Positions 14,224 through 24,800 of a stretch of DNA of 43,129 bases are shown piece by piece; the stretch's first letter is position 1; each line of letters starts with the position of its first letter. A program made the translations under genes and the position numbers. Below the pieces are notes generated by a model. That model was not told where the DNA came from and made no database searches. It was given only the letters and a program-made list of their open reading frames with translations. Origin of the DNA: an uncultured Bacteroidaceae bacterium (GTDB taxonomy: Bacteria; Bacteroidota; Bacteroidia; Bacteroidales; Bacteroidaceae); the NCBI GenBank assembly GCA_905235285.1, contig CAJOLI010000006.1, forward strand, positions 1 to 43,129. The letters run 5' to 3'.

Positions 14224-15690
14224 ATGAAGATAGGTTTTGACAACGATAAATATCTCCGAATTCAGTCGGAGCATATCAAAGAGCGCATCGCCCAGTTTGG
14301 CGACAAACTCTATATGGAATTCGGTGGAAAGTTGTTCGACGACTATCACGCCAGCCGCGTGTTGCCCGGTTTCCGTCCAGACAGTAAACTGCGCATGCTT
14401 ATGCAGCTGAAGGATGAGGCTGAGATAGTCATAGTCATCTCAGCCGAGGATATTGAGCGCAACAAGGTTCGTGGTGATCTGGGCATCACCTACGACCAGG
14501 ACGTGCTACGCCTGCGCGATGTGTTCACGGAGCGAGGCTTGCTCGTAAGCTCGGTAGTGATTACTCATTTCAATGGTCAAGCCTCGGCGGTAGCCTTTCG
14601 CGAGCAGCTGGAGCGTCTCGGGCGTGTGCGCGTATACTATCATTATTTAATCGAGGGCTACCCTACCAATGTGGAGCTCATCGACTCCGACGAGGGCTTC
14701 GGCAAGAACGATTTTGTAGAAACGACGCGTCCGCTGGTTGTAGTGACGGCTCCCGGACCTGGCAGCGGCAAGATGGCCGTATGTCTGAGCCAGCTCTGGG
14801 GCGAGAATCGTCGTGGCGTCAAGGCTGGCTATGCCAAATTTGAGACTTTCCCAATCTGGTCTATCCCCCTTAAGCATCCAGTCAATGTGGCTTACGAGGC
14901 AGCCACGGCTGACCTCAACGACGTGAACATGATAGACCATTTTCACCTTGAGGCTTACGGCAAGACTACGGTCAACTACAACCGAGATATTGAGATTTTC
15001 CCCGTCCTGAACGCCATTTTCGAGTCGATTTATGGCGAGAGCCCTTACAAGTCACCCACGGATATGGGTGTTAACATGGCGGGCTTCTGCATCTCTGACG
15101 ACGAGGTGTGCTGCGAAGCTTCGCGTCAGGAAATCATCCGTCGCTACTATACCGCTTTGGGGCAGATGCTTGACGGGCGCAAAGGCGACGAGGAAGTTAC
15201 CAAGATAGCGCTGCTGATGAAGCAGTTGAAGCTGACGACTGCCAACCGCCAGACGACGGTGGCGGCCTACGAACGCCGCCTGCAGAGCGGCACGCCCTCG
15301 GCAGCCATAGAGCTGGAGGACGGCACCATAATCACGGCCGACACCAGTGAACTGCTAGGGCCTTGTGCTGCCTTGCTGCTCAATGCCACTAAGTATCTGG
15401 CCGGCATCGACCACTCGCTGAAGCTCATCCCGCAGGACATGATAACGCCCATTCAGCACATGAAGACGTCAATGCTCCACGGCAACAATCCGCGACTGCA
15501 CACCGACGAGGTGCTCGTGGCGTTGGCAGTGCTGTCGCAGCACGACGATAATTGCCGTCGCGCCCTCGATACCCTGCCGCAGCTCGACGGTTGTCAGGTG
15601 CACGCCACAGTGATGCTCAGCGAGGTCGACCGCAAGATCTTCAAGAAACTGGGTTGCGGCCTTACGTGCGACCCAGTGCGTAAGGTGTAA
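14224..15690 (+). CDS. DUF1846 domain-containing protein
   Basis: 488 residues, essentially one DUF1846 domain, starting MKIGFDNDKYLRIQSEHIKE. I chose the ATG at 14224 because the promoter's -7 box overlaps an earlier in-frame ATG (14173), which would precede the transcript. The motif TAPGPGSGKMAVCLSQ (about residues 175-190) has a GxGSGK phosphate-binding look, suggesting nucleotide or phosphate binding; this is inference. The family is widespread in anaerobes and Firmicutes without a firmly known function. The cytoplasm is likely, as no signal peptide is seen. A patatin gene follows 36 bp downstream on the same strand. Confidence 0.92.
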   Translation: MKIGFDNDKYLRIQSEHIKERIAQFGDKLYMEFGGKLFDDYHASRVLPGFRPDSKLRMLMQLKDEAEIVIVISAEDIERNKVRGDLGITYDQDVLRLRDVFTERGLLVSSVVITHFNGQASAVAFREQLERLGRVRVYYHYLIEGYPTNVELIDSDEGFGKNDFVETTRPLVVVTAPGPGSGKMAVCLSQLWGENRRGVKAGYAKFETFPIWSIPLKHPVNVAYEAATADLNDVNMIDHFHLEAYGKTTVNYNRDIEIFPVLNAIFESIYGESPYKSPTDMGVNMAGFCISDDEVCCEASRQEIIRRYYTALGQMLDGRKGDEEVTKIALLMKQLKLTTANRQTTVAAYERRLQSGTPSAAIELEDGTIITADTSELLGPCAALLLNATKYLAGIDHSLKLIPQDMITPIQHMKTSMLHGNNPRLHTDEVLVALAVLSQHDDNCRRALDTLPQLDGCQVHATVMLSEVDRKIFKKLGCGLTCDPVRKV

Positions 15691-15726
15691 GCCTCCGAGA
15701 ACACAAAATACGACCACGACACAAAC

Positions 15727-16578
15727 ATGAAAAAAGGATTAGTGCTTGAAGGCGGTGCGCTGCGAGGGCTGTTCACTGCCGGCGTCATGGACGTACTGAT
15801 GGAGTCCGGCGTCACTTTCGACGGTGTCGTAGGCGTCTCCGCTGGAGCCTGTTTCGGCTGCAACTACAAAAGCGGGCAACAGGGGCGTGTGTTGCGCTAT
15901 AACCTGCGCTACGCTCACGACCCTCGCTACTGCAGCCTCTTCTCGCTGCTGACCACGGGTGGCATCTACGGACCACGCTTCGCCTATCGGACCTTGCCCG
16001 AGCGCCTCGACCGTTTCGATATCGAAGCCTTCGACCGCAGCGCCATGGAGTTTCACCTCGTGGCTACTGACGTCGACACGGGAGAGGCTGTATACCGCCG
16101 TTTCGACCGCTTCAGCGATGAGATGTATGACTGGATCCTGGCCTCCTCGTCGATGCCTCTCGTCTCGCGCGTCGTTGACATCAACGGGCAGCGCCTTCTT
16201 GATGGCGGTATCGCTGACTCCATACCACTAAGCTATTTCCAAAGCCAAGGCTTCGGGAGCAACGTGGTTGTCCTGACACAACCGCTTGGCTATGAGAAGC
16301 ATGCCATGAGCCATCAGCGCTTCATACGCTTCGCTCTGAGGCGTTATCCTGCGCTCGTCGAAGCCTGGTTGCATCGCCACGAGATGTACAACGAAGAACT
16401 TCGATACATAGCTCAACAAGAAGCCGCGGGCAACGCTCTGTTGCTATTCCCCAGCGAGACATTGCCAATAGGCCACATCTCACACAACCGCACACGTATG
16501 CAACAGACCTATGAACTTGGCCGGGATTGCGCAGAAGGCAGACTTCAGGAAATCAGGGAGTTCCTGGATCAGGTGTGA
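15727..16578 (+). CDS. Patatin-like phospholipase family protein
   Basis: 283 residues. The oxyanion-hole glycine motif LEGGALRGLFTAG is at residues 6-18, the nucleophile elbow GVSAG at about 37-41 and the catalytic Asp in LLDGGIADSIPL at about 157-168: the full Ser-Asp dyad set. There is no signal peptide, so it is probably a cytoplasmic lipid acyl hydrolase. Length and C-terminus resemble the YjjU-type subgroup. It lies 36 bp after DUF1846 and is convergent with the endonuclease gene. Confidence 0.94.
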   Translation: MKKGLVLEGGALRGLFTAGVMDVLMESGVTFDGVVGVSAGACFGCNYKSGQQGRVLRYNLRYAHDPRYCSLFSLLTTGGIYGPRFAYRTLPERLDRFDIEAFDRSAMEFHLVATDVDTGEAVYRRFDRFSDEMYDWILASSSMPLVSRVVDINGQRLLDGGIADSIPLSYFQSQGFGSNVVVLTQPLGYEKHAMSHQRFIRFALRRYPALVEAWLHRHEMYNEELRYIAQQEAAGNALLLFPSETLPIGHISHNRTRMQQTYELGRDCAEGRLQEIREFLDQV

Positions 16579-16603
16579 GTCTTTGATTCGAGTCGTTTGT
16601 CGT

Positions 16604-16650
16604 AAAAAAAAGAGAAGGGGCTGCGTCTTGTGCAAGACTCAGTCCCTTCT
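16604..16650 (-). terminator. Intrinsic terminator for the endonuclease gene
   Basis: An imperfect hairpin of about 16 bp (16613-16650; arms AGAAGGGGCTG and CAGTCCCTTCT with an inner GTCTTG/CAAGAC) is followed on the minus strand by eight T (16604-16611). It lies 33 bp past the minus-strand stop codon. Confidence 0.85.
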
Positions 16651-16682
16651 GAAAGGCGAGAGATAGTTGTCAGCTGTTAGTG

Positions 16683-19553
16683 CTAATCCTTTCCGAGGAT
16701 TATGTTCACGAGCGCCGTCACGTCGGCAATGGAGATAGCTCCGTCCTTGTTGACGTCGGCAGCCACGTGGTTGTAGAGCTGCTCCTCGTCGTCTTTGCCA
16801 AGAATGATGTTGACGAGGGCCGTGATATCGGCAATCGTAATCGTGTTGTCGCGGTTTATGTCGCCGAGGATGAAGGCTTGAGGCTCCACGCGTACGAAGA
16901 GACTAACGTCTTGCTGGCCGCTGGAGTAGCAGGAGAAGAGGTTGCCGCCAGTTGCATTATTGTTGTATCTTAGTAGGTTCCTCGTGTTGCTGCCTTGTGC
17001 CTTGATGGTGGCAGTGCTGTCGGTGTTGATAGTGATGCTCCACGTGCCGTTGGCGTTGTTCGTAGCTTGCGTGCGCAGATAGTTGTTGCTGCTGCTTGCC
17101 GCATACAGGTAACCGCTTTGGCCGGAGTCATAGAATGTCCATGATCCAGAAGAGCCGCCCAACGTCAGCTCGCAGGCATCGCCAGTCTCCTTAATGATGT
17201 TGTCCGTGATTTCGACGTCGGCTGCAGCGCGGTTATTGGAGTTTTGCGTCTTGCTGAGGGCCTTGGAGGAAGCCGTGTTTACAATCAAGTAGGTCTTACC
17301 AGCCTGGAGCTGGCTGTCAGATGTCACGAGTTCGTAGTAGGCTTCGCCTGACGGCTGTATCATGTAGACGAATGTGGCCGTGATGGTGACATCGCTTGCA
17401 GGCATGCCGAATTTGTCGTCGTAGACTTCTATGGTCTTGCCCGCCTGGCTGGTGACGGTCCAGTGGTGGAACTGATAGTCGTCATCGGGTGTGGCAGTGA
17501 GTTCGATGATTGTCTCTTCTGTGGCAGTTGTGGCGCTGGCGCTGATGGTGCCGTGAGTGGGCTGCACGAGTGTGATGTCGAACAGTTCCTCCCACAGCGG
17601 GTAGAGTGTGATGTCGGCGAGCACGGTCACTGTAGCGCAGTCGGCATAGAATGTGCCATTACTGTCCTGCCAGCCATCGAACTGATAGCCTTCGAGGGTG
17701 AAGGTGTTGGGAATGAGCGGCGTGGGCACAAATTCCTCTACTTCCTGCGTGTACGTCTGCCCATCGTTGTTCTGGAAGGTGATGGTGTGCATCACGGCAG
17801 GAGCAGCAGGGGTGGAGCGCTTGTAGAGTTGGATGGCTTGCTGACCGCTGTAGGTCGCGGATCTGTAATAGCGGAAGCGGTTCTGATCGGAATCAGCATT
17901 GTAGCGCAGGTGTGTGCTATTGCCTGAACAGATGATGTCTACGTTGCTGCCAGAGAGTGCCAGCGTGTGGAGTAATGGGTTGTCGGATGATGTTAATCCG
18001 TTTTTGTCGCTCGTCTGTCCGATGTACTTGCCGCTCTTTGCCTGAATGGAGTAGCCTCCAGTCATTGTCGCGATGGTGAATGTTGCGGCAAGAGTCTCAT
18101 CTGTGGCAGCTATCGTGTTGTCTGAGATGGAGACGTTGATGGTGTTGCTTGTGGCATCAAGTTCTGTCAGCCCTCCGTTGAACGCCACCTTGCCGCTTTC
18201 ATACACAATCAGGTACTCGCCACTCCAGTCCGCAGGTGCGCTGGTCACCTTGACGAAGTCGCCTGTGCCGCCTGCACTGCCTTCCTCGACGAAGGTTGCG
18301 CTGACGGTGACGTTGTAGGAGGGCATCACGAACGAGTTGTCCGTGACGGACACGACGGTGTTGATGTCGTCGGTCTTGTAGACGTAGAAGTTATAAAGCT
18401 CGTATCCCGTAGTGGGCGTGGCGGTGAGAGTAATTGTTGTGCCCGAGAGAGCCGATGTGGCGCTGGCGCTGATGGTGCCGTTGGTGGTGTTGGCAAGCGC
18501 GATGGCGTATTGAGTGTTGTCGAGTTCGAAGGTTGCGCTGACCGTGACGGGGTAGGCGGGCATGGTGAAGGTGCCGTTGGAAGAGACGGTGACCGCCGTG
18601 GGTGTGTCGTCCGTCTTCCAGGCGCTGTAGCCCGTGACTTTGTAACCCGCCTGGGGCGTGGCCGTGATGGAAACGGTGGCGCCTTCGAGGGCGGAGTAGG
18701 GAGCCGAGACGGTGCCTCCGCTGAGGTTGGTGGCGCTTGTGATGTTGTACGAAGTGCCCTCCTGCCAGTTCTCGTCCCAGATCATCTCGGCATACTCGGG
18801 ATGGTCGATGAAGGGGTTGCGGTTGTGCTGATAGCTTGCGTAGATGACGTTGTTGCGGTCGATTTCCTTCTGGCTGACGGGGTCTTGCTTGTGCCATTGC
18901 AACAGCATCTTCAGTGCCCATTCCTTGATCTCGCATTTGGTGGTCATTCCGCTCGAACTCCAACTGCTGTCCTCGGTGTAGTAGCGTGTGCTCATGTAGA
19001 AGAGGCCGCGCGCGATGTCGCCTTTGTACTCATCGATGGGCTCGAAGACAGTTCCGCTGTAGCCACTGGTCTTGCACGTCCCGAGTTTCGAGCCGTTCTT
19101 GGAGGTGTAGGTGGCGCTGCCTACTTCGCCATAGGGGTAGTTCGAACGGCGGTTGTTGACGTAGCCATCTGTGGGCAGGACATGGAAGAGGTCGCTTTTA
19201 GGCGTGCCACTGACAAACCAGCTCTGAGGCCAAGTGTGCTCGCGGTTCCAGCAGTCGCCTTCTCCTTTGTAGTTTCCGCATACCTTGCCGGAAGTCCAAT
19301 GGTAGTTGGAATAGATGTCCCAGAGCGTGCCATCGGGGTAAGCGTCGGTATAGAAATAAGCGGTTTCGAGCGCGTCATAGCTGATGACGGTATGCCCTTT
19401 AATGATGTTGTGCAGGGCAGCTCTCAGGTCCTGTCCAGTCTTGCCTTCAGCTCCGTCGTAGTAGCCCGATGGAATCTGAGCCCATGTGAGGTTGCTGGCC
19501 ACAACGAGCGTGGCCAGCAACAGAAGTCTTCTCATAAGTGTGCGTGTGTACAT
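16683..19553 (-). CDS. Secreted endonuclease I with InlB-type repeats and dockerin
   Basis: 956 residues. Signal peptide (about 1-26, ending LTWAQ), then an endonuclease I (EndA/NucM) domain to about residue 260 with the metal/catalytic signature NREHTWPQSWF and FHVLPTDGYVNNRRSNYP. Next come two divergent InlB_B-type repeats (GGTVSAPYSALEGATVSITA; GTISASATSALSGTTITLTA), a beta-rich domain, a classical InlB repeat (GYQFDGWQDSNGTFY), another divergent repeat, a second beta-rich domain and a C-terminal dockerin-like pair (GDINRDNTITIADITALVN; ADVNKDGAISIADVTALVN). It probably degrades extracellular DNA or RNA. No cohesin is visible. An alternative start is the Met at 19535. It follows GH92 after 51 bp. 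Confidence 0.92.
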   Translation of the reverse strand: MYTRTLMRRLLLLATLVVASNLTWAQIPSGYYDGAEGKTGQDLRAALHNIIKGHTVISYDALETAYFYTDAYPDGTLWDIYSNYHWTSGKVCGNYKGEGDCWNREHTWPQSWFVSGTPKSDLFHVLPTDGYVNNRRSNYPYGEVGSATYTSKNGSKLGTCKTSGYSGTVFEPIDEYKGDIARGLFYMSTRYYTEDSSWSSSGMTTKCEIKEWALKMLLQWHKQDPVSQKEIDRNNVIYASYQHNRNPFIDHPEYAEMIWDENWQEGTSYNITSATNLSGGTVSAPYSALEGATVSITATPQAGYKVTGYSAWKTDDTPTAVTVSSNGTFTMPAYPVTVSATFELDNTQYAIALANTTNGTISASATSALSGTTITLTATPTTGYELYNFYVYKTDDINTVVSVTDNSFVMPSYNVTVSATFVEEGSAGGTGDFVKVTSAPADWSGEYLIVYESGKVAFNGGLTELDATSNTINVSISDNTIAATDETLAATFTIATMTGGYSIQAKSGKYIGQTSDKNGLTSSDNPLLHTLALSGSNVDIICSGNSTHLRYNADSDQNRFRYYRSATYSGQQAIQLYKRSTPAAPAVMHTITFQNNDGQTYTQEVEEFVPTPLIPNTFTLEGYQFDGWQDSNGTFYADCATVTVLADITLYPLWEELFDITLVQPTHGTISASATTATEETIIELTATPDDDYQFHHWTVTSQAGKTIEVYDDKFGMPASDVTITATFVYMIQPSGEAYYELVTSDSQLQAGKTYLIVNTASSKALSKTQNSNNRAAADVEITDNIIKETGDACELTLGGSSGSWTFYDSGQSGYLYAASSSNNYLRTQATNNANGTWSITINTDSTATIKAQGSNTRNLLRYNNNATGGNLFSCYSSGQQDVSLFVRVEPQAFILGDINRDNTITIADITALVNIILGKDDEEQLYNHVAADVNKDGAISIADVTALVNIILGKD

Positions 19554-19581
19554 TAAATGTGAAGAATATCTCTTCCTGTGA

Positions 19582-19609
19582 GTTTGTAGTTAGTAGTTAG
19601 TTGATTATT
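19582..19609. repeat. 7-bp repeat array, 4 units
   Basis: GTTTGTA, GTTAGTA, GTTAGTT and GATTATT run consecutively, overlapping the stop codon of the GH92 gene (minus strand, 19605-19607). Confidence 0.6.
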
Positions 19610-21806
19610 TGCCCATGTAAACGTCAAGCGTGCCGCCGCGGACGATGTCTGAGTGGTTGAGGATCAGCGCTTGCTTCGGGTTGCCTAAGGGCTTGCCGTT
19701 AAGCACAGCTTTCTTGATGTAGAACGCTTTCTCGCTGAGGCCATGTGTGCGGATGGTGAAGGTCTTGCCATTGCCCACTCTGAGCACGGCTTCCTTGACG
19801 AGCGGCGAGCCCATGACATAGCGTCCGCCGCACGGCTCTACCTGATAGAAACCGAGGGCTGAAAGGATGTACCAGGCCGACATCTGGCCTACGTCCTCGT
19901 TGCCGCAGAGACCTGCAGGCTGGTCGGTGTAGAGTTCGCGCATGACGCGACGGACAATGGCCGCCGTCTTGCGAGGCTGTCCCATGAGGGCGAAGAGGTA
20001 GGCCGTGTGGTGGCTGGGCTCGTTGCCGTGGGCATACTGTCCGATGAGACCTGTGATGTCAGGGTTGGCGTCCTCGTTCAGCTGGCTGTCGGCCACGAAG
20101 AGGCTGTCGAGGCGCTTCACGGCGATGTCACGACCTCCGAGCATCTGCATGAGTCCGTCGACGTCGTGGGGCACGAGCCATAGGTACTGCCAGGGATTGC
20201 CCTCGGTGTAGTCGCTGGTCTGATGGGCAGGGTTGAAGCCGTCGATAGGGTTGAACTCGCCGTTGGAGTTCCTGGAACGCAGGAATCCCACGCGCTTGTC
20301 ATAAAGCGCTGTGTAGCCGTGCGAGCGTTTGTCCAAGTAGTCAACGACGCGGCTCACCTCAGGCCTGTCGCCCTTGGCGGCGAGGATGGCCTTGCCCGCC
20401 TGTGCGGCAGCCCAATCGGCCAGCATGTATTCGAGCGTCATGGAGAGCGAACCGCCGTGGTGGTCGTTGGCGACGTAGCCCAGTTTCTTCATGTCATCGA
20501 GGCCGCGTTCGTCCATGAGGAGACTCGACGAGATGGCTTGCCAGGCGAGGGTGGTGTCGCGGACGTAGCCTTTCAGCAGCAAGTCGGAGAGGACGGGAAC
20601 GGCAGGGCATCCCACCATGCAATTGGTCTCCTGCGACATCAGGTGCCACACGGGCAGCTTGCCTTGCTCGCGGAAGATGCGGAGGTAGGTCTCGGCTATC
20701 GAGGGCATCATCTCGGGCAGGATGATGGTGGAGAGGGGTGCTGCTGCGCGATAGGTGTCCCAGAGCGATAGGGTGGTGAGGTAGTGAGGGTGCTCGTCAA
20801 GAGGCGTCTGTGCTACCGCGGGCCAGGGACGGTCAGTGCGGTAGACGCGGTTGTCGGCGCCGCGCCAGTCGCCATTGGCATCGTCCCACAGCTGTGGAGC
20901 TACCATGAAGTGGTACATGGCAGTGTAGAAGATGCGGCGGTCGCAATCGTTCAGGAAGGTGGCGCTGATGAGTCCGAGGTGCTGGTTCCATTTGTTATGG
21001 GCCATCGTGCGCGTCTGGTCGAAGGATGCTGCTGCGGGGAGCATATTATGTAGCGCATTGGCCTCTGAGACAGGGCTGAGGGCCACGGTCACGATGAGTG
21101 GCTCGTCGGAGGGTTCGAAGCTGAGCCGGTAGTAGTGCTGTGCAGGGTTGGTCATCTCCTTGACGGGGCGAGAGAAGCGCATACCGAAGTAGCAATGCTG
21201 GTCGTCAGCCCAGCCGTGGCTGTTGCGGAAGCCTACACACAGGTTGTCGCCGATCATGCTGAGGTCGGAATGGCGTATGATGTCGCTGACGGCATCTTTC
21301 AGGTTCACCACAAGGTCGTTGACCCGCGCTCCCTTGGGGAAGGTGATGCGATACATGGCATTGCGTGCAGCTGCGGTCACTTCCGTACGTATGTACTGTG
21401 ATGCGTCGTTGGCTTTCTTGTCCGTGCCGAGCAGCACGCTGTAGTAGCCAGGGCACACATCTTCGTTGTCGTGGCAATAGGGCGTGGCCAGCCCTTCGCG
21501 TGAGTAGGTAGCGTCGCCTGTGACGGGCAGGATGGTGACATCGCCGAGGTCTGAGCAGCCGGTACCGCTGAGATGGAGTTGTCCGAAGCCTATAAGCTTG
21601 GAGCCGCTCTCGTGGTAACCCGAGCACCAGTCCCAGCCTTCTTCAAGCTGCGTGGGACCAGCATTGACCATCCCGAAAGGCACGTTGGCACCAATGAACA
21701 CGTGCCCATGGTCGCCTGTGCCGATGCGTGGGTCAACGTACTGAGTGAAGTCCTGAGCTGCTACGGCTATTGGCAGTAAGACAGTAAGTAAAAGTCTGAT
21801 TTTCAT
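19605..21806 (-). CDS. GH92 family glycosidase (putative alpha-mannosidase)
   Basis: 733 residues. Signal peptide MKIRLLLTVLLPIAVAAQ, then YVDPRIGTGDHGHVFIGANV, the diagnostic GH92 start, with PFGMVNAGPTQLEEGWDWCS. The C-terminal catalytic region contains GNEDVGQMSAWYILSALGFY, where GH92 enzymes carry acid/base residues and calcium-binding neighbours. GH92 members are calcium-dependent exo-alpha-mannosidases acting on host N-glycans or yeast mannan; the linkage cannot be told from sequence. The ATG at 21806 lies 2 bp after the stop of the giant GT gene. A TTG six bases earlier would overlap it. Confidence 0.95.
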   Translation of the reverse strand: MKIRLLLTVLLPIAVAAQDFTQYVDPRIGTGDHGHVFIGANVPFGMVNAGPTQLEEGWDWCSGYHESGSKLIGFGQLHLSGTGCSDLGDVTILPVTGDATYSREGLATPYCHDNEDVCPGYYSVLLGTDKKANDASQYIRTEVTAAARNAMYRITFPKGARVNDLVVNLKDAVSDIIRHSDLSMIGDNLCVGFRNSHGWADDQHCYFGMRFSRPVKEMTNPAQHYYRLSFEPSDEPLIVTVALSPVSEANALHNMLPAAASFDQTRTMAHNKWNQHLGLISATFLNDCDRRIFYTAMYHFMVAPQLWDDANGDWRGADNRVYRTDRPWPAVAQTPLDEHPHYLTTLSLWDTYRAAAPLSTIILPEMMPSIAETYLRIFREQGKLPVWHLMSQETNCMVGCPAVPVLSDLLLKGYVRDTTLAWQAISSSLLMDERGLDDMKKLGYVANDHHGGSLSMTLEYMLADWAAAQAGKAILAAKGDRPEVSRVVDYLDKRSHGYTALYDKRVGFLRSRNSNGEFNPIDGFNPAHQTSDYTEGNPWQYLWLVPHDVDGLMQMLGGRDIAVKRLDSLFVADSQLNEDANPDITGLIGQYAHGNEPSHHTAYLFALMGQPRKTAAIVRRVMRELYTDQPAGLCGNEDVGQMSAWYILSALGFYQVEPCGGRYVMGSPLVKEAVLRVGNGKTFTIRTHGLSEKAFYIKKAVLNGKPLGNPKQALILNHSDIVRGGTLDVYMGK

Positions 21807-21808
21807 AT

Positions 21809-24800
21809 TCAATAGATATTTGTTAGGTTAGCGTTCTTGTAGTAATGGCTGAGGATTTGTTCATACGTGTAGCCCTGTTCTCCCATCACGGCAGCGCCAA
21901 TCTGGCAGAGTCCGACGCCATGTCCCCATCCACGACCATGCAGGACAAAACGAGCGGGCAAGCCGTCCTCATCAATTCCTTCGCGCTCGACGTCGAAAGC
22001 TGCACTCTTGAGGTGCGTGGGCGAAAGGGCTCGACGGATCTCCAGTTCCTTGCCGATGGTGAAGGTGCGCTCAGTACCCACAATCTTCAACTTGATGATG
22101 CGGTAGCCAGGGCCACGCTCCACGGGGATGAGGTCTACGATGTCGCCGAGGTCCATCTTCAGGTGTTGGCCGATGAGTTCGCGTGCCTCCTTCTGTGAGA
22201 GGGCTACCGTCCAGCGGTAGAAGTCGAGTGTCTCGCGGTCATAGTCGTTGAGCACTTGATGGATGATGTGTTCGTCGGTGGTGTTGCAGAAGGGGTCGTC
22301 GACGCTCTCGAGGTAGGGACGATGCTCGTTCTCCCAGCAGGTCTCAAACGTCTCAGTCTGGCCACCGCAGCACTTCGAGAAGCGAGCGTCACACACATGG
22401 TCCTCCGACGTGAGCACCTGCCCACGTGTGGCTTCGACAGCAGCGTGAACCTCAGGGCGTGTGGCTCGAGTGATGCCTTGGTAGCGCTGGCAGTGGTCGT
22501 CGGCACAGACATCGAAGATAGTGTGGTCTTCGCGGTCGTGCCAGCGGATGAGCTCGTTGTCGGTCTTTACGAACGAGAAGAAACCTTGGTTACCTTCAGC
22601 CAGTCGTTGCCGCTTCTCAATCTGTGCATAGAGCCAGCTGCGACTGATGACGGCTGATGCTTTCAGAAACTCAAGCGAGCAGGTGGCATTCATTTCGCTG
22701 CTGATGACACTCTCGAGATATCGCTCGACGTCTATGTCGTTGATACATACAATATTTTCCTCGTCGACGACCAGCCTTAGTGTACCCGCGAAGGTCTGCT
22801 GTTCGCTGCGCTGCCAATGGAAGTCTTTACCAATCACGACATCTTCCATCGTGAAGCTTGACTCTTTGCTTGCAGGGCGGAAAGTAAGCTGGCGGTAGAT
22901 ACGCCCATTCCAACGCAAGCCTCCATCGCTGTATTTCACTTCTTGCTCGCCTGAGAGCGTATTTCCCTTGGCAGTGAAAGAGCCGTTGAGCTTGAATCGT
23001 ACGGCTGAGGCTGAGAGGAGGCCTACAGACAGTGTCCCCTCTGCTACGTCTCCTGCTTGAGGTGGTTGCTGCTGCGTGCCGTTGAACGATTCCTGCCCCT
23101 GATGAGTGAGACTGGGGTTGTTGCTGTTGAGCGTCCTGTCTGTCACAGCCTCAATGACAGGTTTCAGTTCCTCCTCTGTCATCGTGACCTCTTTTAATAT
23201 CTCCGCAGCCCGTTCAGGTGTAATCTTGCTGAAATCCTCTTTGCGTGGGGTGATAATAAGTCCGCCCATGTCGAGTGCTCCGGGGCTGACGAGCAGAGAT
23301 TCACTACCATTTTTCCAATAGCAGTCTGGTCTGTGTTTCTTGCGAGGGAAGATCAGCGTCACGATTTCGTCGCTGCGGCTCTCGTCGCCAGCCTGACGCC
23401 AGCATATGACATTGAGGCGGGGCTCGCTTTCACCCTCGGGCACGGGCAGTGCCTTGTAGAGCCGTTGGCATAACAGGCTGTAGGTGTCTTCGGGCATAGA
23501 GCGTATGACAAAAACGGGGCAGACGTAGTTCTTGAGCAGGAATAGGCCGCACCGCTGGCTTACGTTGCCAGCGTCGACCATCTCTTGTGTCTCCCCTCCC
23601 GTGAGGGGATATACTTTCTCGAGTTGGTTTTCGTAGATGCACCAGTCGCGCTCTATTGGTACGATGCCCCGCGAACCAGCTTGCAGGTGGAGATGGTCAG
23701 GGCATGATGCACCACAGAGTGGTCCATTGTAGAATATGATATTCTTTGAGAGTGTCCAGGCCAAGTGGCGCATAGTGCCGAAATGTTCCCAAATGGCTTG
23801 CGGCTTATGGCGTCGTGTCGGAATGGTGAAATGCCTTGGCAGTATAGGGTAGGGGTTGACGAGTACTTGGTAGTGGTGCTCTATCATCAGCGCGTGCTGT
23901 TCCTTGGGTCGGTTTTCGTCGCACAGGAAGCAGGGCCGTGCGGCGATGCTTTCTTTATCTATCTTGGCTCCGGTAGAGACGATGCGTGCCGGATTCCATT
24001 GAACGGTGAGCGTAATATCGGAAGCTGTGCTTGCTACCTTATCGGCAGTTGTCTCCTGTTCGCTCATCGAAAGCACACGTTGCTGCACCTGACTCTTTAG
24101 GTCGCTGTAGTGCTGTCGTGCAAGCTCCCAGCCGCTTAGCTCTTGCTCGAAGAAGTTTTCTACCTCATCCTCTGTGACCTCGCGTCGCCATATGCGGTTC
24201 AGAGCCTGTCGTGCCATGATCTCGGTAGTGCGCAATTGGTCTTTATATAGGTTGTTCTTGTTGACCTTGTCGATGCTCAGAGCCGCGTCGCTGTTGCCTT
24301 CCCATCGGCGGCAGAGATATAGCTCGTCAAAGATGCGTCCGATGCGATAGCGTCGTCCAATCATCAAGCCCAGTGCGTAGTCCTCGCCGTAGCTCGTGTT
24401 GGGAATCTGTATCTTGCGTAGTATGGGCGTATAGAATGCTCGCGGCGCTCCAAGCCCGTTGATGCGCAGGGCGTTGTTGCGGCCGTTCTGAGGAGTCCAC
24501 TCGCGGTGGTCTATGAGGCCTGGCGGGAGCGTCTCGAGCTGGAAGTTAGTCATCCTATACGAGCCAATGACCATTGCCGCCCGCTGTTCGCGAAAGGCGT
24601 TAACGATGCGCTGCAGCGTGTCTGCGCCGCTGTAGAGGTCGTCAGAGTCGAGCTGCACCACGAATCGTCCGCACTGCGGATGATGCACGGCCATATTCCA
24701 ACAGCCGCCGATGCCGAGGTCGTCCCTTGACGGGACTAAATGAATTAATGGACAATGAACCGAGGATGATGAAGCCGGAGTAGTGGCGTTATTTCCCTTT

